Shown here: positions 1 through 8,181 of the stretch, piece after piece
Numbering within the stretch: the stretch's first letter is position 1
How the letters are laid out: each line of letters opens with the position of its first letter
Source of the DNA: Nitrospirota bacterium
Lineage (GTDB): Bacteria; Nitrospirota; CAKKRA01; 9FT-COMBO-42-15
Reading direction: 5' to 3'
Length of the DNA: 12,897 nt
NCBI GenBank assembly: GCA_023248415.1
Contig: JAHFEP010000010.1
Coordinates: 14,121-27,017 of the forward strand
Notes under the pieces: generated by a model
Seen by the model: the letters and a program-made list of their open reading frames with translations, nothing else
Told to the model about the DNA's origin: nothing
Databases searched by the model: none
Made by a program: the position numbers and the translations under genes

Positions 1-732
1 AATATTAGGCTCTTTGAAATTAACGGCATTATAACAGCCTTTTTATCAAGGCACGGTATATCAGGTTATTCTTTAACAGCCCCTTTTGTAAACTACAGAG
101 CAAATATATGGTCTGCAAAAGAGCTTGGCACAGAGCGGATATTATCATGGACAGGGCCCGGTGCAATTAACAAAAAATTCAAGCCTGGTGATATGGTCAT
201 CCCTGATGACATAATTGACTTTACCAAAACAAGGCCATTAACATTTTTTGAGAACAGCGGACTCGGATTCATAAGGCAAAATCCTGTATTCTGCCCTGCC
301 CTTCAAAAGGCCTTCTTAGAAATTGCAAAAAAAAGGTATAAAAGAGTTCATAAAAACAGTACCTATGTCTGCACAGAAGGCCCAAGGCTTGAGACACCAG
401 CAGAGATAAGATTTTTTAAAAATATTGGCGCAGACATGGTCGGTATGACACTTGTGCCAGAGGTCTTTCTTGCTAAAGAACTTGAGATATGCTATGGAAC
501 CATCTGTTACATTACAAACTATGCAGAGGGAATAAAAAAAATGCCGTATAAAAAAGGCGTCCTATTTGAAGGAACACTTCCTGAAAAAGAAAAGAAACTT
601 GTTCAAAAATCCTTGACATTAATACCATCAATAATAAAAGAGGTAATTACAAAAATTGCAGACACCCCCCGCACCTGCCCATGCAAAGATGCGATGTTGA
701 GATACAGAAAAAAAGGTCTCTATAAATTTTAA
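1..732 (+). CDS. MTAP-family purine nucleoside phosphorylase, MTIP-like (5' end outside window)
   Basis: Frame 1 is open from the first base to TAA at 730-732, so the start lies outside the window; about 40 N-terminal residues seem to be missing. The family cleaves purine (methylthio)ribosides with phosphate to give a free base and sugar 1-phosphate. Visible motifs are the phosphate-site RHG (codons at 49-57), NYRANIW, PGDMVIPDD plus IDFT, TEGPRLETPAEI, GADMVGMT and VPEVFLAKE. True MTA phosphorylases have Asp-x-Asp in the adenine loop; here it is Asn-Tyr-Ala (517-525), as I recall for Pseudomonas S-methyl-5'-thioinosine phosphorylase, so a 6-oxopurine substrate is inferred. The histidine three residues after RHG in human MTAP is a glycine here. 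A CPC motif near the C-terminus resembles the CXC seen in some archaeal MTAPs. The family is certain; the substrate is not. The gene converges on addB, and I see no clear terminator in the 57-bp gap. Confidence 0.9.
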   Translation, partial: NIRLFEINGIITAFLSRHGISGYSLTAPFVNYRANIWSAKELGTERILSWTGPGAINKKFKPGDMVIPDDIIDFTKTRPLTFFENSGLGFIRQNPVFCPALQKAFLEIAKKRYKRVHKNSTYVCTEGPRLETPAEIRFFKNIGADMVGMTLVPEVFLAKELEICYGTICYITNYAEGIKKMPYKKGVLFEGTLPEKEKKLVQKSLTLIPSIIKEVITKIADTPRTCPCKDAMLRYRKKGLYKF

Positions 733-789
733 AAACCAAACAATAGAAATCTGTCCGCCGGAAAAATCATAATGTTCAGTCATAGGAGG

Positions 790-3633
790 TTACTTTCTTC
801 CACCTATCCATTGAGTGCCGCATATATACTTAAAGTCGCAGTTCGGGCATATCTTCTCTTTGTTCTGTGGTATTTTAAATGGGGTGTTTATATCAGTTAT
901 CTCCTTAAGCAGGCTGAGGATTATGCCTTGCATGATTCCATAATCCCTTTCTACATCTGAATCATTGCAAAGAGGGAGTTCTATATCGTTATTTATTGCT
1001 GAACGGCCGAGAAGCAGAAACATGCCGTTTAAGTCTTTTATCTTTGCCTCTTTATAATTTGAATAAAGCATAAGATAAAACGGAAGCTGAAGGCTTCCAA
1101 TGGCACCGCTCCATGAATCCCTGTTATTTGGGTCAAGTTTATCAAAATTGATTTGAAGATAATTTTTGCTTGAGGCTGTTTTAAAATCTATTATAACGGT
1201 CTTATCGCCCCTTTTTTCTACACTATCAAGTCGGCCTGCGATTTTAAATGAATCAATAGAAATCGGCGGAATCTTTATTTCGCTTCCAAGAATGGTAAGA
1301 GGTTTTTCCTTAATCATGGGCACATAGTAGCCATTAAGAAATTCCTTTAGCCTGTTTTTAACCTGCTTCTTTAACAGATAAGGTGCGCCAAAGAGGTTTT
1401 CTCCGTAATTATTTTTGAATATATCATCTGTAAGCGATTCAATTTCATTGATATTGATATCAGCCTCTTTTAATTTACGGTCTTTCCGATTTGAAAAATA
1501 TTTTGAAAGTACCTCATGGACAATGCCGCCTATGCCTTTTTTATCTATATCTCCTGAAACCTCCTCCTTTTTGCTCAGCTTTAACACATGGGCATAATAA
1601 AAACTAAGCTGGCATTTAAGGTATTTATTAACAGATGAAGCGCTATAGGTAAAGTCTTTAAGGAATCTGCTCATATTTTCAGTCTTTGGCATTTCTGCTG
1701 GGCCGCTGTTTTTAAGGCTGACCTTATACTGAATGGTTCTTATGTAGTCTTTATCTATTGCTTTATCCTTTTTTTGAATCTCCCATATTAATTTTTCAAC
1801 AAACCTTGAACGTTCCTTATTATTGTTTTCAATAAAAAATAGGTGCGCCTCTTTTGCGCCTTTCAGGAGTGTTTCAAAATAATATGCAGAAAGTCTGTCC
1901 CTGTCCTGATATGTTGGAATGCCAAGCATCTTCCGCACCCTGAACGGCAAAAAGGTCTCGTCTTTTTTGGTTGACGGCAGCGCATCTTCATTTACATCCA
2001 TAATAAAGACTGTATCAAACTTAAGATTTCTGATTTCAAGAAATCCAATGGCCTGCAGGCCTTTTATTGGAGAGCCTTCAAATGGGGTATATGCGCTCAT
2101 AATAAATCTTTTGAAAAAGCTGAAATAGCTGCTCATATCTGTAAAAGCAATGTCCTTCATAAGGGACATTGAAACAGTATTCAGAGAAGAGAGAAATGTT
2201 TCAGAAAATGGATGAAATAAGGGATGAAGCCTTGCTGTGCTGTTATTGAATATAAAGGTGAGCAGTTCTATGCACCTTTCTGAAAAATCCCTTACATTCT
2301 TAAATGAAAGGAATCTTTCTATGGTATTATGATGAATATATCTTAGATGTTTTTTTATGCCCTCATTATCAATTTCTTCTTTGGATTCAGAGAACCTAAT
2401 CTTAATATTTTTGTAGAGGTGTTTGTTGTCTTCTATCTCTGAAAGGGTTAAAAAGGTCTTTTCTGGATATTTTGCAAAAGACTCCTTCAGTGTATGAATG
2501 ATTATCCTTGTAATCTCCGGGCTTTTTTTATAAAAGATATTCTTTGTATAAGGATGAAGGACAAATTTAAGATAGTCGGGGATGTAAAAACGGTCTTCAT
2601 CCATTGAGGTTATCAGCTCCATAAGGTTATTTAAAAAACCAAATACCGGGGTACGGTAAAGAGGGTAGCCCAAAGAGATGTTATAGTCATCTTTATCTAT
2701 AACTGAGATCCCCTGATAAAGGAGGGGGAAAAGGGTTTCAGATGATGGAAGGACAATCGCAGTTTTTTCATTTAAAGACCTTTTCTCATTTAGCCTTGTT
2801 TCAAGCGCCTTGCTCAGGGCATATACCTGTCCATGTGTATCAGGGCTGCTGTAAAAATGGATTTCAGGAGATGTATCAGCAGTTTCCTTATCTTCATCTT
2901 CAATATTTATTCCCAAATCAGCGAGCCTTTCTTTTAGTCCTGTGCCATGCTGAAAGACAAACAGTGTGTTATCCTGTGAAAGCAATTTCTTAAACAATGC
3001 CTTTTCAGATTCAGTAAAGGCATAAAGCCCTGCAAAAATCATTTGCTTAAAATTGCTAATCTCAGCCTTGTCAATCATCTCGGAAACAACCCTGTATCTG
3101 ATAGACCTTGTAGAGAATCCTGTTCTTTCAACAGCCTTATAAAACTCCTCATAAAAATGGGAGAGCGACTCAAGCCTTTCTATGCCTTCCGCAGTTATTG
3201 CTGCATCTGCATATTGTTCAATGTCTTTAACCTTTTGAATGTCTGTTTTTTCTATATACAGCTCCTCTATGTCCTGATAGATTTTAAGCCCTATAGAAAA
3301 GAAAGAGTCAGGCGACATAAAATTTTTGCCGCCAATTGGTTTTGACAGCCTTGTCTGAATGTCGTAAAGGATGGCAGCAGCATCTATTGCCTCAAGTTTT
3401 CTTCTTGATTGAACTGTCTCATACACATAATCAATAAACTCATCCATTGAAAATATGACTGGCGGAACAAAGCATGCTTTTACCCTTTCTGCAATTGCCT
3501 TTCTTAAGAAGTGGGACGGCCTTTTGCCTGGAAAGACTATCAGGTTTAATGAATAATCCATGCCTGCTGCCTTCAGGTAAGGGATTATCTCGTCTATGAG
3601 GTTCTTTTTGGGCGGTATGACAAGGGTGTTCAA
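790..3633 (-). CDS. addB: AddB-like PD-(D/E)XK nuclease subunit with Fe-S cluster, P-loop-less
   Basis: 947 aa; partner of the upstream helicase-nuclease in an AddAB-type complex that unwinds and resects DNA double-strand ends for RecA. The N-terminus has a VFPGKRPSHFLRK segment in place of a Walker A P-loop, as in the alphaproteobacterial and Bacteroides types of AddB. A middle segment (IGFLEIRNLKFDTVFIMDV, then EDALP) matches the inactivated helicase core. The C-terminal RecB-type nuclease domain shows His706, Asp803 (GRLD), Asp816 and Lys818 (IIDFKT) and the Q849-x3-Y853 motif. Cys674 together with Cys929, Cys932 and Cys938 form the split 4Fe-4S pattern of AddB and Cas4 nucleases. The start is TTG, chosen because AAGGAGG lies 5 nt upstream and because it overlaps the addA stop as TTGA. 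It is shorter than Bacillus AddB (about 1,160 aa). Generic pipelines may call it only PD-(D/E)XK nuclease family protein. Confidence 0.86.
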   Translation of the reverse strand: MNTLVIPPKKNLIDEIIPYLKAAGMDYSLNLIVFPGKRPSHFLRKAIAERVKACFVPPVIFSMDEFIDYVYETVQSRRKLEAIDAAAILYDIQTRLSKPIGGKNFMSPDSFFSIGLKIYQDIEELYIEKTDIQKVKDIEQYADAAITAEGIERLESLSHFYEEFYKAVERTGFSTRSIRYRVVSEMIDKAEISNFKQMIFAGLYAFTESEKALFKKLLSQDNTLFVFQHGTGLKERLADLGINIEDEDKETADTSPEIHFYSSPDTHGQVYALSKALETRLNEKRSLNEKTAIVLPSSETLFPLLYQGISVIDKDDYNISLGYPLYRTPVFGFLNNLMELITSMDEDRFYIPDYLKFVLHPYTKNIFYKKSPEITRIIIHTLKESFAKYPEKTFLTLSEIEDNKHLYKNIKIRFSESKEEIDNEGIKKHLRYIHHNTIERFLSFKNVRDFSERCIELLTFIFNNSTARLHPLFHPFSETFLSSLNTVSMSLMKDIAFTDMSSYFSFFKRFIMSAYTPFEGSPIKGLQAIGFLEIRNLKFDTVFIMDVNEDALPSTKKDETFLPFRVRKMLGIPTYQDRDRLSAYYFETLLKGAKEAHLFFIENNNKERSRFVEKLIWEIQKKDKAIDKDYIRTIQYKVSLKNSGPAEMPKTENMSRFLKDFTYSASSVNKYLKCQLSFYYAHVLKLSKKEEVSGDIDKKGIGGIVHEVLSKYFSNRKDRKLKEADININEIESLTDDIFKNNYGENLFGAPYLLKKQVKNRLKEFLNGYYVPMIKEKPLTILGSEIKIPPISIDSFKIAGRLDSVEKRGDKTVIIDFKTASSKNYLQINFDKLDPNNRDSWSGAIGSLQLPFYLMLYSNYKEAKIKDLNGMFLLLGRSAINNDIELPLCNDSDVERDYGIMQGIILSLLKEITDINTPFKIPQNKEKICPNCDFKYICGTQWIGGRK

Positions 3634-6600
3634 GATACCCTCCTTGCTTCTTTCAAATCAACATATACAATTATCCCTTCAATATCCTTGTCAGGGTAAA
3701 TCCCTCCAAGTATTTTTAAATATGTCTTGATTTGAGATATATATTTTTCCTCTGCTTCTTTATCCATCCCTGTCTTGTAGTCAATCACAACAGCCTTGCC
3801 TTTATCTATAACTATTCTGTCCATCCTGAAGAGGCTTCCTTTTTCATCAGAAAATTCCTGCTCCTTTTTAATCTCTCTGTCAGGTCTTTGAATGAAATAT
3901 TCAGATACATCTGCATGTTTGATTATATTTACAACTGCATCTTTTATTTCGCTTTCAGGATATTCTGTTCCTATCTCTTTATTGACTTTTTTGATGATAT
4001 TTATAACCTCATCTTCTAAATCATCATGTAAATAATCTATATTGGATAATACCCTGTGGATGAATTCACCTCTCTGCTTTTCCCTGATATTCAGGTCTTT
4101 TTCAATGCCTGTCTTCCAATCAAGCCCCTTATGGTGATGGCTGATTTTAATATGTTTAGGAACAGGCTTAAGTTCAGCAGGGGTTCTTACAGGCTTATTA
4201 TCAGATGGAGCATACTCATCAACTGGAAGAAGGTCAATTGGGTATTTATTTTTCCCATCACTCACGGCTATTACATACAATTCTTCCTTTGCGCGGGTGA
4301 ATCCAACATAAAGGCTGTTCAGGCTGTTCACCATCTCCTTTGTTTTTGCTTTCTGAGATAATTCTTTCAAATGAGGATTGCCTTCTATTATTTTCTCTGT
4401 AATCCTGAGCATATTAATACTATCCTTATCCTCATCAAATATAAGATTAAAGGGTTTGTTTGTCTTTTCATAGAGGAGCATTATTACAACAGTAAATTCA
4501 AGCCCCTTTGCCTTATGCACTGTCATTACATTTACAGTATCAGCATCCTTTGGCGCATTTATGTTCCATTTAGATTCATCTGTCTCGCTATCCTCAGTAA
4601 AATCAAGAAAATCTCTAAGGGTGTTGTAACCTGCCCCTTCAAACTCCTTGATAACCTCAAGTATCTTTACAAGGGATGCCTCCTCGTCTTCAAAAACATC
4701 AAAAAGCCTGAATGTATTAAATATCTCAGTAACAAGGTCATAAATGGGAAGATAGCCTGATGCCTTAAATAAATCAGCAAAGAATTTATCCCAGATAACC
4801 TCAAATTCTTTCTGAAAAGATTTGTAGAGAGGAGAGCTGCCGCTGCATTTGAATAAAAAGTCTGTTAATCGCTCCCTTTTAATCTCAGGTTCATGTGTGT
4901 TAACTGTTTTGCTGAAAATATCCCCAAGGATAAATTCAGCAAAAGACAGGTCATCCATTGGTGAGTCAAGAAAATTTAAAAGAGAGACTACCTCTGCAGT
5001 AATCTTCCTTTTTCTTATATCAAGGCTGCTGTAGGAGATGAAAGGTATGCCTATTTCATTAAGCCATCCTGTAATCTTAACTACATCGTCATTTGTCAGG
5101 GCAAGTATGGCAATATCCTTATATTCATACCCCCTTTTGTGCAATTCTTTTATTAGTTCCTGAATCTTCTCTCTTTCAACAGGGTTTTCATCATCTTTTT
5201 TACAGATTGTAACCTCTGCATAGCCTGCATTTTTATTCCCCTCTTTAACATTCTGACAGTAGTCAATCAGGCCGCTTCTCTCTCCTGCTTCGCTGTATTT
5301 TTCATTATTCTTAACGTTTTCCTTAAATACCTTTTCGCTAAAATTTAGTATCTTCTGCTTGCTTCTGTAATTGATATCAAGCTCTCCGACATCATATTCT
5401 GCAGAGGGAAACGGATTTCCTGCCTCAATACTTTTCATGATTGTATAATCCGCATTGCGGAATCCGTAAATCGCCTGCTTTGTGTCTCCTACAACAAAGA
5501 GGCTGCCTTTCTGTGACAGGGAATTTTCCAGAAGCGGGGAGAGGTTTCTCCACTGGATTGGAGATGTATCCTGAAACTCATCAATCAAAAAATGGTATAT
5601 TGTCTCTCCTATCCTGAAATAGACATCAGGCACTATTTCTTCATTAAGGTATTTGGCAAGATTCCTGTTTAGGTCTTCAATAAATATCTTTCCCTGATGC
5701 CTCTTTACCTTTTCAAGGGTATTGGTGAATTCATAATAGACTCTCAAATATGGCAGGTAATATGAATGGGAATACAAGGAGGTATAGCGGATGACGAGTT
5801 CGCAGGCATTATTCCATAAATCTGAAATTTGATTATAAGACGGCAATAAATCTTTTTTTGTAGCTTTCTTTACTGGAATTCTCTCTCCAGCCCTGCCAAT
5901 GATATCTGAAAATCTTCCTTCTCTAACAGCGATTGAGAGATTTTTATACGCAGAGTTGCCGCTTCTAACTAATCCTGATTTCTCTATCACATCTTCTATC
6001 TTGTTTACCACTGTCTTTAACTTATCCTGCAGTTCAGACATCTCCGAAGAAAAACCCTCTATCTTCGGCGCTTTCCAAATAGATGCCAGCTTTCCGTACA
6101 TCTCTTTGATTACCTTTAGAATGTCCTCTGCAGGGTTCCATATATATGCGGTGTTATCCCCTTTTTGCTTCTGAATTTTTCCAATAATCTCTTCAAATAA
6201 TGCTTCATCACTGGCTCCTTCCTTCACATTTTTTAAGAATAGCTTGAATGAATATTCAATAAGGGAATTGCTTTTCATGAGGATTTCAAAATCAGGATTA
6301 AATCCAAAATCAATGGAAGATGCCTTGAAAACAGAAGTTATAAAGCTGTCTATGGTCTTTACCTGAAAATCAGAATAGTTATCAAGGATTCTGTCTATTA
6401 GTTTTCCAGCTTTTTCTGCCGCTTCTTTATCATTTAGCGATATAAGCTGTATAATCTCGTCAGCTTCTTCATAATTGAGGTAAATCAGCTTTAACCATTT
6501 AAGAATCCTCTCCTTCATCTCTTTTGCAGCATTATTTGAAAATGTGACTGCAAGTATATTTTGCAATCTGTTGTTTGGTATATTTTGGGACAGAATGAAC

Positions 6601-6707
6601 TGGACAAATCTTTTTGACAAGGCATGGGTCTTGCCAGACCCTGCGGATGCCCTTAAAACTGCAAGGTGGGGAAAGTGGATAGAAATGTCCTCTTTTAAAA
6701 CCGTCAT
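3630..6707 (-). CDS. addA: AddA-type UvrD/Rep helicase-nuclease
   Basis: 1,025 aa; ATP-driven 3'-5' superfamily 1A helicase with a C-terminal nuclease, the motor of the break-resection complex. Motifs in order: Walker A ASAGSGKT (20-27), motif Ia AVTFSNNAAKEM (about 53-64), Walker B with DEFQDTSPIQW (376-386), motif III VVGDTKQAIYGFRNAD (405-420), motif V TVHKAKGLEF (729-738), and motif VI with VGFTRAKEEL (Arg805). The nuclease domain has His884, Asp963 (FRMDR), Asp976 and Lys978 (VIDYKTG) and Q992-x3-Y996. Both ATPase and nuclease residues are intact. It starts at ATG after an AGGGATAAAACT leader, a modest Shine-Dalgarno. Its stop overlaps addB as TTGA. It is somewhat shorter than Bacillus AddA (about 1,230 aa). 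A RecB-like or standalone UvrD-nuclease is a less likely reading because of the paired nuclease gene. Confidence 0.92.
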   Translation of the reverse strand: MTVLKEDISIHFPHLAVLRASAGSGKTHALSKRFVQFILSQNIPNNRLQNILAVTFSNNAAKEMKERILKWLKLIYLNYEEADEIIQLISLNDKEAAEKAGKLIDRILDNYSDFQVKTIDSFITSVFKASSIDFGFNPDFEILMKSNSLIEYSFKLFLKNVKEGASDEALFEEIIGKIQKQKGDNTAYIWNPAEDILKVIKEMYGKLASIWKAPKIEGFSSEMSELQDKLKTVVNKIEDVIEKSGLVRSGNSAYKNLSIAVREGRFSDIIGRAGERIPVKKATKKDLLPSYNQISDLWNNACELVIRYTSLYSHSYYLPYLRVYYEFTNTLEKVKRHQGKIFIEDLNRNLAKYLNEEIVPDVYFRIGETIYHFLIDEFQDTSPIQWRNLSPLLENSLSQKGSLFVVGDTKQAIYGFRNADYTIMKSIEAGNPFPSAEYDVGELDINYRSKQKILNFSEKVFKENVKNNEKYSEAGERSGLIDYCQNVKEGNKNAGYAEVTICKKDDENPVEREKIQELIKELHKRGYEYKDIAILALTNDDVVKITGWLNEIGIPFISYSSLDIRKRKITAEVVSLLNFLDSPMDDLSFAEFILGDIFSKTVNTHEPEIKRERLTDFLFKCSGSSPLYKSFQKEFEVIWDKFFADLFKASGYLPIYDLVTEIFNTFRLFDVFEDEEASLVKILEVIKEFEGAGYNTLRDFLDFTEDSETDESKWNINAPKDADTVNVMTVHKAKGLEFTVVIMLLYEKTNKPFNLIFDEDKDSINMLRITEKIIEGNPHLKELSQKAKTKEMVNSLNSLYVGFTRAKEELYVIAVSDGKNKYPIDLLPVDEYAPSDNKPVRTPAELKPVPKHIKISHHHKGLDWKTGIEKDLNIREKQRGEFIHRVLSNIDYLHDDLEDEVINIIKKVNKEIGTEYPESEIKDAVVNIIKHADVSEYFIQRPDREIKKEQEFSDEKGSLFRMDRIVIDKGKAVVIDYKTGMDKEAEEKYISQIKTYLKILGGIYPDKDIEGIIVYVDLKEARRVS
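3639..3645 (-). promoter_or_regulatory. Ribosome binding site of addB
   Basis: On the minus strand AAGGAGG is followed by 5 nt (GTATC) and then TTG. This near-perfect Shine-Dalgarno lies inside the last codons of addA. It decides the TTG start at 3633, because no nearby ATG has comparable support. It suggests that addB translation is coupled to addA. Confidence 0.8.
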
Positions 6708-6797
6708 AGTTTTATCCCTGACGCACTAACAGCCTGTTAAAAGAATATTATAAAACAGAGTAGTGACAAAGGTATGTCAGTCAAAATGGAGAGTTTG
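6708..6797 (-). promoter_or_regulatory. Possible addAB promoter region with TATAAT and two dyads
   Basis: The 90-bp gap between the regulator stop and the addA start contains a perfect TATAAT on the minus strand (6752-6747). A start point near 6740 would leave a leader of about 33 nt. No good -35 sits 16-18 bp upstream; TTGACT is present but about 26 bp away. A 16-bp dyad TGACA-N6-TGTCA (6764-6779) lies just upstream of the TATAAT. A 13-bp dyad TAACAG-C-CTGTTA (6727-6739) lies just downstream, where a repressor could act. No intrinsic terminator for the preceding gene is visible, so read-through remains possible. Confidence 0.4.
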
Positions 6798-8177
6798 TTA
6801 TCTGAGTTCAACATCTTTGTTTATATTAAACTTATTCAACCTATATTGCAGCGTCCTGTATGACATGCCGAGGAGTTTTGCTGCATCAACAATCTTCCAG
6901 TTTGATCTTTCCATTGCCTTTGTCAACAGCTCCTTTTCAAATGCCTCAAAGGAAATCCCCTCAGGCGGAATGTCAAAGTTAATATTGCCAATCTTATAAA
7001 GCGGTGTCTTTATCTCTGAGTGGAAATCCTCTATTGTTATCTCATTGCCTTCGCACATAAGCATTGCCCGCTCAATCACAGATTCAAGCTGCCTGACATT
7101 TCCGGGCCAGTTGTAGTTCATAAGAACCTGTAAAGCCTCGTTTGTAATCCCTTTTATGTTTTTACCTGAAATTGTGTTGTGCTTTTTTATGAAATGGGCA
7201 ACCAATTCAGGTATATCAGTTATCCTTTCGCGCAAAGGAGGCAGTAGAAAAGAAATAACATTCAGCCTGTAATAGAGGTCTTCTCTGAACCTTCCCTTTT
7301 TAATCTCTGCTTCAAGGGTTTTATTTGTAGCAGCAAGTATCCTGACATCAACCTTAATATTTTCTACCCCGCCTACCCTTCTAATCTCTCTCTCCTGCAA
7401 AACCCTTAACAGCTTTGCCTGCATATTTAGGTTCAATTCACCAATCTCATCAAGAAAGAGTGTTCCGCCGTTTGTTGATTCTATCAGGCCGATTTTTTTA
7501 TCATAGGCGCCTGTAAATGCGCCTTTCTCGTAACCGAACAATTCGCTTTCTAACAGGGTATCAGGTATTGCTGCGCAGCTTACTGCTGAAAAAGTCTTAT
7601 CCTTACGCGGACTGTTATAATGTATTGCCCTTGCCGCAAGTTCCTTTCCAGTGCCGCTGTCACCGCATATAAGAACAGTGGAATTAGAATTTGCAACCTT
7701 TTTTATTATCTTAAATACCTCCTGCATCTTTCCGTGGCTGCCAATCATATTATCAATTTTGAATCTCTCCTCTAACTGCTGGTGAAGGAGTATATTCTCT
7801 TTTACAAGCCTTATCTTTTCAAATGCCCTCTTCAGGCACAAAAGGAGCTCATCCCTTTCAAGGGGCTTTGTAAGATAATCAAAGGCGCCCTTTTTCATTG
7901 CCTCTACAGCAGTGTCTATTGTTCCATGGGCAGTCATGATTATTACGCACATTAAAGAATCTTTATTCAGGATCTTTTGAAGCAGGTCTAAACCGTCAGA
8001 ACCTGGCATCTTAAGGTCAGTAAGGACAATGTCAAAGTCCCTTTTTTTTATCAGGTCAAGGGCATTAGAGGTATTGGAAGATACCTCAGCATCATAGCCT
8101 TCGTCTTCAAGAATTGTCTTTAATATATCCCTTTGTGATTTTTCGTCATCAACAACTAATATACTGCCATGTTCCAT
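6798..8177 (-). CDS. NtrC-family sigma-54-dependent response regulator
   Basis: 459 aa with the full three-domain layout. The receiver domain (about 5-120) has phosphoacceptor Asp54 in VLTDLKMP, an acidic pair near 10-11 and Lys104. The AAA+ domain (about 143-375) has Walker A GDSGTGKE (172-179), the sigma-54 contact loop GAFTGA (219-224), Walker B TLFLDE (239-244), Arg residues in GRFREDLYYRL and sensor II WPGNVRQLE. A Fis-type helix-turn-helix (about 425-450) ends in SYRTLQYRLNKF. When phosphorylated, such proteins form rings that remodel sigma-54 RNA polymerase at distant promoters. The ATG follows the kinase stop by 4 nt, and its Shine-Dalgarno (AAGGTGAT) overlaps that stop, so the two are certainly cotranscribed. 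It resembles the AtoC/ZraR group, but the regulon cannot be read from this window. Confidence 0.96.
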   Translation of the reverse strand: MEHGSILVVDDEKSQRDILKTILEDEGYDAEVSSNTSNALDLIKKRDFDIVLTDLKMPGSDGLDLLQKILNKDSLMCVIIMTAHGTIDTAVEAMKKGAFDYLTKPLERDELLLCLKRAFEKIRLVKENILLHQQLEERFKIDNMIGSHGKMQEVFKIIKKVANSNSTVLICGDSGTGKELAARAIHYNSPRKDKTFSAVSCAAIPDTLLESELFGYEKGAFTGAYDKKIGLIESTNGGTLFLDEIGELNLNMQAKLLRVLQEREIRRVGGVENIKVDVRILAATNKTLEAEIKKGRFREDLYYRLNVISFLLPPLRERITDIPELVAHFIKKHNTISGKNIKGITNEALQVLMNYNWPGNVRQLESVIERAMLMCEGNEITIEDFHSEIKTPLYKIGNINFDIPPEGISFEAFEKELLTKAMERSNWKIVDAAKLLGMSYRTLQYRLNKFNINKDVELR

Positions 8178-8181
8178 AATA

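Noticed and set aside
733..789. Bidirectional terminator between the convergent genes
   Set aside because: The only GC-rich spot (GTCCGCCGG) does not form a stem with a T tract on either strand.
772..960. 62-codon plus-strand frame with a hydrophobic stretch
   Set aside because: It covers the AddB C-terminus with its Fe-S cysteines in antisense; the apparent membrane segment is a by-product.
4371..4760. 129-codon open frame on the plus strand
   Set aside because: Antisense to the helicase motif region of addA. Its Cys/Ile/Tyr-rich translation is what reverse reading of Lys/Glu-rich genes gives.
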